Of a stretch of DNA of 64,000 bases, positions 34,933-42,530 are shown piece after piece. The notes under the pieces are model-generated. The model saw only the letters and a list, made by a program, of their open reading frames with translations, had not been told where the DNA came from and did no database searches. The stretch is from VRUE01 sp963720805 (lineage in GTDB: Bacteria > Actinomycetota > Thermoleophilia > Solirubrobacterales > 70-9), in contig CAVRGT010000005.1 of NCBI GenBank assembly GCA_963720805.1, forward strand, positions 62,001-126,000, written 5' to 3'. Every line of letters begins with the position of its first letter. Positions within the stretch are counted from its first letter, which is position 1. The position numbers and the translations under genes were made by a program.

Positions 34933-35784
34933 ATGAATGGCCCGGATTTGAAGGCGGTCGTGGCTCGGGCGCTGGCCGAGGACATCGGAGCCGGCGACGT
35001 GACAGCGGAGGCGACCGTGCCCTCCGAGGCGCGGGGGCGGGCTCGGATCGTGCAGAAGCAGCCCGGCGTCGTTTATGGGCTCGAACTGGTGGCCGAGACG
35101 ATGCGCCAGTGCGGAGTGGAGGATGTCGACAACCTCGTGGTGGAGGGCCAGTGGAGGGACGCGGTCCCAGCGGAGGTGCTTTTCGCCAGTGGCTCCGCGT
35201 CGGCTCTTCTTGCCGCTGAGCGGACTGCCCTCAACTTCCTCGGACACCTCTCCGGTGTGGCGACGTTGACAGCCCGCTTCGTAGAGGCCGTCGCTGGAAC
35301 CGGAGCGGCGATTCTCGACACCCGCAAGACCACCCCCGGTCTCCGCGAGCTTGAGAAGGCAGCGGTGGTGGCCGGCGGCGGCCGCAACCACCGCATGGGC
35401 CTCTACGACGCGATCCTGATCAAGGAGAACCACATCGCCCTCGCCGGCAGCCTCGCCAAGGCAGTCCACGCTGCCCGCACCAAGCACCCCGACCTAGCCG
35501 TCGAGGTAGAGACCCGCAACCTCGACGAGGTCGCCTACGCCCTAGGCACCGGCGCCGACATCCTCCTGCTTGACAACATGGACTTGGAGACGCTACGCGG
35601 CGCGGTGCGCCTGCGCGATGAAAACGCAGGCACGGGCAAAGGCCCGTCTCTCGAGGCCTCGGGCGGCGTCAGTCTGGAGACGGTGCGCGGCATCGCCGAA
35701 ACTGGCGTAGACCTAATCTCCGTCGGCGCCCTGACCCACTCGGCTTCAACGCTTGATTTCAGCATGTTGATCGAACCGGCGTAG
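34933..35784 (+). CDS. nadC: Nicotinate-nucleotide pyrophosphorylase (quinolinate phosphoribosyltransferase)
   Basis: 283 residues. Converts quinolinate and PRPP to nicotinate mononucleotide. Conserved blocks: ALAEDIGAGDVTAEATVP, AERTALNFLGHLSGVAT, ILDTRKTTPGLRELEKAAVV, GGGRNHRMGLYDAILIKENH, VEVETRNLDEVAYAL and GVDLISVGALTHSAS. Its partner nadA is 3.5 kb downstream rather than adjacent, and nadB is not in the window. An array of direct repeats precedes the ATG. Confidence 0.95.
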   Translation: MNGPDLKAVVARALAEDIGAGDVTAEATVPSEARGRARIVQKQPGVVYGLELVAETMRQCGVEDVDNLVVEGQWRDAVPAEVLFASGSASALLAAERTALNFLGHLSGVATLTARFVEAVAGTGAAILDTRKTTPGLRELEKAAVVAGGGRNHRMGLYDAILIKENHIALAGSLAKAVHAARTKHPDLAVEVETRNLDEVAYALGTGADILLLDNMDLETLRGAVRLRDENAGTGKGPSLEASGGVSLETVRGIAETGVDLISVGALTHSASTLDFSMLIEPA

Positions 35785-35913
35785 GGGGACGGCCCCTCAC
35801 CCCTTAAAGGCGAAAGCCACTGGCTCGGACCAGTACCCGCCCATCGACAGAGTCGCGACCGCGATCGCCCTGCGCCTCCGATTATCAGGAGGCCATCCAC
35901 TACGATCGACGGA

Positions 35914-37209
35914 GTGTCAGGCCTTTCCACAATCGACGCACGGTCCAACCCTGCGGATTTCGCCGGAGGCCGCGAGGCGCTGCTGCGATCGTTGTCGCAC
36001 CAGCGGCGTGCCCTGGCGGAGTCGATCGTCCTGACGCCGGTGGACAGCCTCCCCTTCACCCTCGCCGACCGAGAGCACACCACCTTCCTCCATGGCCTGT
36101 ATCTGACCGACAAGGATCGGAGCCGAGAGGCACGCAAGGATGCCCTCATCCTGTTCGGCGGCCGGGAGCAGGCCGTTCACGACCTTGCCTACATCCACCG
36201 CCTAATGGCGGACTCCTTCGGTGCGGCGGAGGGTTCGCTTCGGCTGCTATCCGGCCTCCATGCCCATGCGGCGACCTTCATGAGCGTCAGCACGACGGGC
36301 CAGAAGGTGATGCTGCTCTCCGAGGAGGCCGGAGGCCACTTCAACACCCACGCGATCCTGCACCGACTCGGTCTCCAGACCATCGACGTGCCGATCGATC
36401 GCGAGCGCATGTGCGTCGATCAGTCCGCGACGCTTCGCCTGGCCCGCGACGAGCGGCCGGACTTCATTTTTGTCGATCGCAGCGAGGGCCTCCGCTATGA
36501 GGACTTCGCGTTCTTGGGGGAGATAGAGGGGCCCAGGAAGGTCTTCGACGCCTCGCACTACGTTCCCCAGATCCTCACCGGCCGTTACGCCAACCCGCTC
36601 GGGTGGGGCTTCGACCTCATGCTTTTCTCACTCCACAAGAGCTTCCCAGGCCCTCAGAAGGCCGGCATCGTGAGCCGTCAGAATGACGACCTCTGGGACG
36701 AGCTCGTTGATGGACTCTCGACTTTGGTCTCGAGTTCACACGCGGAAGACAGCTACCTGCTGGGTTTGGCGCTGCTCCGGGACGAGTGGCTTGAGACCTA
36801 CGCGGAGCGCCTACTCGGGACCGCACTCGAGCTGGAGATGCAGCTCCTGCGCCGTGGCCTCGACGTGGTGTCGCGCGCCTCCCAGGGCTCTCCCGAGTGG
36901 CCGGGCACCCATCACGTCTGGCTGCACGCTCCGAGCAGGGACGTCGCCCTCGCGTGGTATGAGCAGCTATCTCGTTCGAATGTCCATACGAACTACAGGA
37001 AGCTGCCCTACGGCCTCGGTTACGGACTTCGGCTCGGGACGAGCTTTTCCGCAGTGGCGGGGTTGAGCTTTGCTCACGTCGAGGAGCTCGCGGACATAGT
37101 CGAGGCCGCCATCACGAACGGTGACGATCAGGTGCTGCGCGATCGCGTTCGTGAGCTTGCGGAGAGTGCCAGGGCGGGTGCGATCGTCTCGCCGAGGTAC
37201 TGGACGTAG
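35914..37209 (+). CDS. Divergent SHMT-like PLP-dependent enzyme
   Basis: 431 residues, GTG start. Fold-type I PLP features: LLSGLHAHAATFMSVSTTGQ, EEAGGHFNTHAILHRLGLQT, VFDASHYVPQIL (Asp212 should contact the pyridine nitrogen) and MLFSLHKSFPGPQKAGIV with Lys242 as the likely Schiff-base lysine. Layout follows serine hydroxymethyltransferase, yet it is much diverged from the housekeeping glyA at 4301 and lacks the SHMT TTTxHKTLRGPR form. Substrate unknown; such paralogues occur in amino-acid side pathways and natural-product clusters. Third-position GC is lower than in nadC or nadA. Separated by 81 bases from a membrane protein gene on the same strand. Confidence 0.78.
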   Translation: MSGLSTIDARSNPADFAGGREALLRSLSHQRRALAESIVLTPVDSLPFTLADREHTTFLHGLYLTDKDRSREARKDALILFGGREQAVHDLAYIHRLMADSFGAAEGSLRLLSGLHAHAATFMSVSTTGQKVMLLSEEAGGHFNTHAILHRLGLQTIDVPIDRERMCVDQSATLRLARDERPDFIFVDRSEGLRYEDFAFLGEIEGPRKVFDASHYVPQILTGRYANPLGWGFDLMLFSLHKSFPGPQKAGIVSRQNDDLWDELVDGLSTLVSSSHAEDSYLLGLALLRDEWLETYAERLLGTALELEMQLLRRGLDVVSRASQGSPEWPGTHHVWLHAPSRDVALAWYEQLSRSNVHTNYRKLPYGLGYGLRLGTSFSAVAGLSFAHVEELADIVEAAITNGDDQVLRDRVRELAESARAGAIVSPRYWT

Positions 37210-37290
37210 GTGCCGCTGACGCGATCAGGCCAATCGACGATCAATTAATTCACATTAGTACTTAGTTACTGAGCGCTATATGCTCTCGGC

Positions 37291-38256
37291 GTGTTTCAGC
37301 AAGCGAATGCTGCGGAGGGGAGGTCAGGGGGCGCTTGGCTTACTAGGTTGCTTCCCCGGGATAACACCCGCGCCTACATCATTCTCCTGATCTTCGCGGC
37401 CCCGGTGCCGTTGATATGGCTGTTCCACCGCTTCGACGTGAACAGGATGCTCGGCTTCGAGGCGGTTGCTCTGGCGGTCGCGGCAGTCCTGATCGCGATT
37501 CTGCACGCCACCAAGCTCGAGGGGGTGGCGGAAGACCTTCACGATGTGTCCCAGTCACTGCCGACTCGTACGGTGGGGGTCTTTCCCAGCTATCTACCGG
37601 AGGTGGTCGAGCTCGTCGGTCGGACCAAGAAGAGCCTCACGATCCTCTGCGACACCCCCGCGCATGGGGCCTTCAGCAATACCGATACCTTCACCGAGTA
37701 CTGGCGGGGGCTCCGTCACCTGATGGTCGACGGTGACGTCAGTATCAAGTGCACTTTCTTCGATGAGGCTGGCCGCGAGGCGCTGCACCGCGCCCAGATA
37801 TACAGGGATTTCGACACGTGGGACACGTGGGATTCGAGATCCGATCAATGGGATATCTGGAAGGAGCGCAACCTCGTGAACTGCGAGGCATTCGACGAGC
37901 TGGCGCGGAAGCGCGGAAGAGCATTTGGCATGGAGTTCCTCGAGGACAGCCACGATCCGACTGCCGTATGGGCCGACACGCCGAGGGTCTACGTGGAGAG
38001 CATGATGACGATCAATGAGGTGGTGTTGTCGAGCCTCGACGGAAGCACCAACGTCGAGCAGCTGCCTTTCGCCCATCCGCTGCGCGAAGGCCCGAGTGTG
38101 TACTTCTGGCTTCGCGACGACGATCAGGAGGCGGTATTCGTGATCGTCCCCGTCCGCGGGATAGGTGTGCAGGACCTGGCCGGATTTCACACCAGGGAGC
38201 CCGGTCTGATTCGCGCGCTGGGCACCGTCTACGCCCATCGGGAGGAGGGCCGCTAG
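37291..38256 (+). CDS. Two-TM membrane protein with unrecognised soluble domain
   Basis: 321 residues, GTG start eight bases after TATATG (37277-37282). Two hydrophobic segments (about 28-45 and 52-72) anchor a cytoplasmic-type domain of about 245 residues: VVELVGRTKKSLTILCDTPA, SIKCTFFDEAGREALHRAQI, a Trp/Asp-rich DTWDTWDSRSDQWDIWK stretch and MTINEVVLSSLDGSTNVEQL. The strand-helix order is somewhat reminiscent of phospholipase D/nuclease-like folds, but HKD motifs are absent. No family assigned. Upstream region is AT-rich. Together with the SHMT-like gene it forms an accessory pair. Confidence 0.7.
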   Translation: MFQQANAAEGRSGGAWLTRLLPRDNTRAYIILLIFAAPVPLIWLFHRFDVNRMLGFEAVALAVAAVLIAILHATKLEGVAEDLHDVSQSLPTRTVGVFPSYLPEVVELVGRTKKSLTILCDTPAHGAFSNTDTFTEYWRGLRHLMVDGDVSIKCTFFDEAGREALHRAQIYRDFDTWDTWDSRSDQWDIWKERNLVNCEAFDELARKRGRAFGMEFLEDSHDPTAVWADTPRVYVESMMTINEVVLSSLDGSTNVEQLPFAHPLREGPSVYFWLRDDDQEAVFVIVPVRGIGVQDLAGFHTREPGLIRALGTVYAHREEGR

Positions 38257-38370
38257 GGCGGAAGGGCGTGGTGTCCGAAGCGGCCCCGTGTGCCGAAACC
38301 ACGCAGGTGATCGAGCGCCTCGAAATGCTTGAAGTCGCCGGGAGGGCGACCACATCCTCCTTTCCAAGGC

Positions 38371-39216
38371 TTACTTCAGTAGTTTCGAGAGGCGACGATC
38401 CTTGAGTACGCGGCCGCCCGTCTGTTCCTTCGGGCAGTAGTTCGTCTGGTGCTCGGAGAAGAACACGGCCTCGATTGTTGTGCCGCAGCGCGGGCATGGT
38501 TGGCCCTCGCGCCTGTGGATTTGCAAGGGCATCGGCACCTTGTCGGGTAGCTGTTCCGGGATCGTCTCCTCGTAATGCTCGATTGCGTCGCCGAGTACCT
38601 GGAGGGCGGCATGGAGCTGTTCGATCTCCTCGGTGCTGAGTTCAGAACCCTTCTTGAAGGGCGAGAGCCGGGCCTCCCAGAGGATCTCGTCGACCCAGGA
38701 GCGGCCGATGCCGGAGATGTCGCCCTGGTGGCGGAGGAGGGGGTGGAGGTGGCGAGGCTGGTCGATCAGGGTGGCGAACTGCTCGAGAGGCGGTGGTGGC
38801 CAGGCTTCCGGGCCCAGTCGGGCGACGGCCTCGTCGTCGTTGACGGCGTCGCTGGGCAACAGCTTTGCCCAGGCGCGCTGCTTAGTGCCGAACTCGCGCA
38901 GGCGCAGCTCGCGGCCGTCCTCCAACCGGACCAGGATCCGCGATGCCCGGTCTTTCAGCGACGCCCGTTTGTCGAAAACGCGAATCCGGCCGGCTGACAT
39001 CAGGTGGACCAGCAAGGCGAGTTCACCGAACTCGACCACGGGCATCTTGCCCACCCTCCGGACTCCAGTTACGTCCCGACCCACCAGCGCCTCCAGCGGT
39101 GGGTCGAAGGTCTTCATCACGTTCATCCCCGGCGCCAGCGCCGATTCCACCGTTGTCCCGCGCAGCGCGGCGTCGAGCCGGCGGGCGGTGATCTCGACCT
39201 CGGGCAACTCCGGCAT
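38371..39216 (-). CDS. Fpg/Nei-family DNA glycosylase
   Basis: 281 residues. N-terminal MPELPEVEIT (Pro as nucleophile after Met removal, catalytic Glu at position 3 of the frame), RVGKMPVVEFGE with the beta-hairpin Lys, the helix-two-turn-helix DISGIGRSWVDEILWEARLS and a C-terminal zinc-finger region. The finger reads CPRCGTTIEAVFF...NYCPKEQTGGRVL: the fourth cysteine is replaced by Glu (GAA codon). Members excise oxidised bases and cleave the backbone. Which base is preferred cannot be told. Transcribed opposite to nadA; 87-base divergent gap. Confidence 0.88.
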   Translation of the reverse strand: MPELPEVEITARRLDAALRGTTVESALAPGMNVMKTFDPPLEALVGRDVTGVRRVGKMPVVEFGELALLVHLMSAGRIRVFDKRASLKDRASRILVRLEDGRELRLREFGTKQRAWAKLLPSDAVNDDEAVARLGPEAWPPPPLEQFATLIDQPRHLHPLLRHQGDISGIGRSWVDEILWEARLSPFKKGSELSTEEIEQLHAALQVLGDAIEHYEETIPEQLPDKVPMPLQIHRREGQPCPRCGTTIEAVFFSEHQTNYCPKEQTGGRVLKDRRLSKLLK

Positions 39217-39303
39217 GCCAAGAGGTTAGACTTGAACCTCGTTCATTCGACTGGTTCAAGGCACGCCGTGCCGGGCTAGCGAACATCAGGAAAGGAAGGG
39301 CTC

Positions 39304-40335
39304 ATGCAGGAGCTCCCGACGATCCAACCCATTTCACCGGACGCTCTTTCGCCCGCAGAGATCGCTGCCCTGAGCGAGGAAGTTCGCGCGCTTGCGGCCG
39401 AGCGCAACGCGGTGATCCTCGCCCACAACTACCAGCTGCCCGAGGTCCAGGACGTCGCCGATCACATGGGCGACTCGCTCGGGCTCTCGCGCGAGGCCGC
39501 CGCCACCGACGCCGAGGCGATCGCCTTCTGCGGCGTCCACTTCATGGCCGAGACTGCTTCGATCCTCTCGCCCGAGAAGAAGGTGCTGATCCCCGACCTC
39601 AAGGCCGGCTGCTCGCTCGCTGACTCGATCGACGCCGACCAGTTGCGGGCCTGGAAGGCAGAGCACCCCGGAGCGCTCGTCGTCATGTACGTCAACACCT
39701 CGGCCGAGGTGAAGGCCGAGACCGACTACTGCTGCACCTCCTCCAACGCGGTCAAGGTGGTCGAGCACATCTGGGCCGAGCACGGCGCCGACAGCGAGAT
39801 CCTCTTCGGCCCCGACATGTGGCTGGGCGCCTTCGTCGAGCGCGAGACCGGCCTCCACGACGATCCCGAGCGCCGGGCCCGCTTCCATATCTGGGACGGC
39901 GAGTGCCACGTCCACGCCGGCATCCGGCCCAACGACATCGTCCAGACCCGGGCCGAGAACCCCGAGGCCGAGTTCCTGATCCACCCCGAGTGCGGCTGTG
40001 CCACCCAGGCGATGGAGTACGTCGCCGCCGGCGAGATCGAGGCCGAGGGCGTGCACATGCTCTCCACCTCGGGGATGCTCCAGCACGTCGAAGACAACCC
40101 GGAGGGCAGCTTCATCGTCGCCACCGAGAACGGCATGCTCTACCCGCTGCAGCAGGCGGCCCCGCAGGCCAACCTGATCGAGGCCAACCGGATGGCGTTC
40201 TGCAAGTACATGAAGATGATCACGCTGCCGAAGCTGCGCGACAGCCTGCGCGATATGAAGTTCGAGGTCAGCGTTCCCGCGGACATTGCGGCCCAAGCGA
40301 AGCTGCCGATCGAGCGCATGGTCGCGATTGGCTAG
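39304..40335 (+). CDS. nadA: Quinolinate synthase
   Basis: 343 residues; condenses iminoaspartate with dihydroxyacetone phosphate using a [4Fe-4S] cluster. Conserved: AVILAHNYQLPEVQDVADHM(G), GDSLGLSREAA, FCGVHFMAETASIL, VMYVNTSAEVKAETDYCCTS, FGPDMWLGAF and LIHPECGCATQAM with the cluster cysteines. AGGAAAGGAAGG supplies the ribosome-binding site. Ends 21 bases before the transketolase. Confidence 0.96.
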   Translation: MQELPTIQPISPDALSPAEIAALSEEVRALAAERNAVILAHNYQLPEVQDVADHMGDSLGLSREAAATDAEAIAFCGVHFMAETASILSPEKKVLIPDLKAGCSLADSIDADQLRAWKAEHPGALVVMYVNTSAEVKAETDYCCTSSNAVKVVEHIWAEHGADSEILFGPDMWLGAFVERETGLHDDPERRARFHIWDGECHVHAGIRPNDIVQTRAENPEAEFLIHPECGCATQAMEYVAAGEIEAEGVHMLSTSGMLQHVEDNPEGSFIVATENGMLYPLQQAAPQANLIEANRMAFCKYMKMITLPKLRDSLRDMKFEVSVPADIAAQAKLPIERMVAIG

Positions 40336-40356
40336 CCCCCGATATTGTCCCCGCCC

Positions 40357-42177
40357 GTGAAGGAGCTCGCCCAGCAACTGCGCGTCGATTCGGTCCGCGC
40401 CGCCGCCGCCGCCAACTCCGGTCACCCGACCTCCTCGATGTCGGCGGCCGACCTGATGGCGGTGCTCTTCAGCAAGTACCTGCGCTACGACTTCGACGCG
40501 CCCGAGAACACGGCCAACGATCACCTCGTCTTCTCCAAGGGCCACGCCTCGCCGCTGCTCTACTCGCTCTACAAGGCGGCCGGCGCGATCGACGACGCGG
40601 AGCTGCTGACCTTCCGCGAGTTCGGCTCGCGCCTGCAGGGTCACCCGACGCCCGAACTCCCCTGGGTCGACGTCGCCACCGGTTCGCTCGGCCAGGGGCT
40701 GCCGATCTCGGTCGGGATCGCGCTCGCCGCCGAGCGGCTCGAGCGCTCCGACCTGCGGGTCTGGGTGCTCTGCGGCGACTCCGAGCTGGCCGAGGGATCG
40801 ATGTGGGAGGCCTTCGAGCACGCCGGCTACGCGAAATTGAGCAACCTGGTCGCGATCGTCGACGTCAACCGGCTCGGCCAGCGCGGCCCGACCATGCACG
40901 GCTGGGAAACCAACTCCCTGGCGGCGCGGGCGAGGGCCTGTGGCTGGGACGTGCAGGAGATCGACGGCCACGACCTCGAGGCGATCGACGCCGCCTACGG
41001 GCGCGCCCAGGAGGCCGACCGCCCCGCCGTGATCTTCGCCCGCACCAAGAAGGGCTCCGGCGTAGCCGCCGTCGAGGACAAGGAAAATCAGCACGGCAAG
41101 CCGCTGCCCGACCCCGACGCAGCGGTCGAGGAGTTGGGCGGGATCCGCAACCTCAGGGTCGAGGTCCAGGCTCCGCCGGCGCCGAAGCCGTTTGAGATCG
41201 AGCGGGCCGAGGTCGAGCGCCCCAGCTACGAGGTCGGCGAGAAGGTTGCCACTCGGGCCGCCTACGGTGACGCCCTCGCCTGGATCGGCTCGATCGACGA
41301 GAAGGTCGTCGCCCTCGACGGCGAGGTCGGCAACTCGACCTACGCCGAACGCTTCGCCGCCAAGCACCCCGACCGCTTCTTCGAGATGTACATCGCCGAG
41401 CAGCAGATGGTTGCCGCCGCCGTCGGCATGCAGACCCGGGGCTGGAAGCCCTTCGCCTCCTCCTTCGGCGCCTTCCTCAGCCGCGCCTATGACTTCGTCC
41501 GCATGGCGGCGATCTCAGACGCCGACCTGAAGCTCTGCGGCTCCCACGTCGGCGTCTCGATCGGCCCCGACGGGCCCTCGCAGATGGCGCTGGAAGACAT
41601 CGCCTCACTGCGCGCCGTGTTCGGCAGTGTCGTGCTCTACCCCAGCGACGCCAACCAGGCGGTGCAACTGCTCGACGCGATGCGGAAGCACCGCGGTGTC
41701 AGTTACCTGCGCACGACCCGCGAGGCGACCCCGGTCCTCTACGGGCCCGACGAGAGCTTTGAGATCGGCGGCAGCCACACGGTTCGCTCCAGCGATGACG
41801 ACGCGATCACCCTGATCGGCGCCGGCATCACCCTGCGCGAATGCCTGACCGCGGCCGATGAGCTTGCCGCCAAGGGCATCGCCGCCCGTGTAATCGACCT
41901 CTACTCGGTCAAGCCCGTGGACGACGAGACCATCCTCAAGGCAGTCGAGGAGACCGCCGCGATCCTCACGGTCGAGGACCACTGGGCCGAGGGCGGCATC
42001 GGCGAGACCGTCGCCGGCGTGCTTGCCGAAGCCGGCAGCACGACCCGCCTCACCCGCCTCGCGGTCAGCGAGCGACCCGGCAGTGGCCCGCCCGCCGAGC
42101 TTCTCGCCGCCGCCGGCATTGACGCCGAGCACATCGTCACCGCCTCGGAGCGGGCTCTGCAGCCCGCCCAGGCGTAA
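40357..42177 (+). CDS. tkt: Transketolase
   Basis: 606 residues from GTG 40357, which lies eight bases after TATTGT (40343-40348); a TTG at 40345 would give four more residues. TPP-binding GDSELAEGSMWEAFEHAGY, SGHPTSSMSAADLMAVLF, FSKGHASPLLYSLYKAAGAI and catalytic Glu in FEMYIAEQQMVAAAVGMQTR. Shorter than E. coli TktA (about 660) and closer in length to the animal/archaeal-like group. Transfers two-carbon units in the pentose phosphate pathway. Confidence 0.94.
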   Translation: MKELAQQLRVDSVRAAAAANSGHPTSSMSAADLMAVLFSKYLRYDFDAPENTANDHLVFSKGHASPLLYSLYKAAGAIDDAELLTFREFGSRLQGHPTPELPWVDVATGSLGQGLPISVGIALAAERLERSDLRVWVLCGDSELAEGSMWEAFEHAGYAKLSNLVAIVDVNRLGQRGPTMHGWETNSLAARARACGWDVQEIDGHDLEAIDAAYGRAQEADRPAVIFARTKKGSGVAAVEDKENQHGKPLPDPDAAVEELGGIRNLRVEVQAPPAPKPFEIERAEVERPSYEVGEKVATRAAYGDALAWIGSIDEKVVALDGEVGNSTYAERFAAKHPDRFFEMYIAEQQMVAAAVGMQTRGWKPFASSFGAFLSRAYDFVRMAAISDADLKLCGSHVGVSIGPDGPSQMALEDIASLRAVFGSVVLYPSDANQAVQLLDAMRKHRGVSYLRTTREATPVLYGPDESFEIGGSHTVRSSDDDAITLIGAGITLRECLTAADELAAKGIAARVIDLYSVKPVDDETILKAVEETAAILTVEDHWAEGGIGETVAGVLAEAGSTTRLTRLAVSERPGSGPPAELLAAAGIDAEHIVTASERALQPAQA

Positions 42178-42195
42178 GAAGCACGCAATCGTTTC

Positions 42196-42224
42196 TTGAA
42201 AAACCGCGCGCCGTACCGTAGAAC
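42196..42224 (+). promoter_or_regulatory. Promoter of the secreted three-gene cassette
   Basis: TTGAAA (42196-42201), 17-base spacer, TAGAAC (42219-42224); GTG start six bases later at 42231. A well-formed promoter predicting a leaderless transcript for all three genes. Confidence 0.65.
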
Positions 42225-42230
42225 TGTGGG

Positions 42231-42530
42231 GTGGTTCGGTTCAGGGAGACCGTGGTGGGAGTCGTCCTCGCCTGCGCATTTCTGCTCGCAGGCCCAGGGG
42301 CGGGCGTCAGCCTGGCTGCCGGCCTGGAAGAAGAACCGATTTGCGTTGGCGACAGCTGCCAGCCGCTTCCTCCCGAACCCGAAGATCCGACACCCGGCAC
42401 GCTGGTCCCAAACCCCGGCAACCCGCCGCTGCACATCGACGAACCGAAGAAAAAGAAACATCGGAAACGCCACCGGCAGGCACGGAAGGGGCACCACAGG
42501 CATCGGGCTCCCAGGAGTTCGATGCGTTGA
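42231..42530 (+). CDS. Small secreted Pro-rich protein with basic tail
   Basis: 99 residues from GTG 42231. Signal peptide (FRETVVGVVLACAFLLAGPG) followed by a short Pro/Glu segment with two cysteines (ICVGDSCQPLPPEPEDPTPG) and a highly basic tail of Lys, Arg and His (PKKKKHRKRHRQARKGHHRH). No family recognised. Its TGA overlaps the TTG start of the large secreted protein (TTGA), and the promoter fits this start, so it appears to be a real leader gene of the cassette. Confidence 0.65.
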   Translation: MVRFRETVVGVVLACAFLLAGPGAGVSLAAGLEEEPICVGDSCQPLPPEPEDPTPGTLVPNPGNPPLHIDEPKKKKHRKRHRQARKGHHRHRAPRSSMR

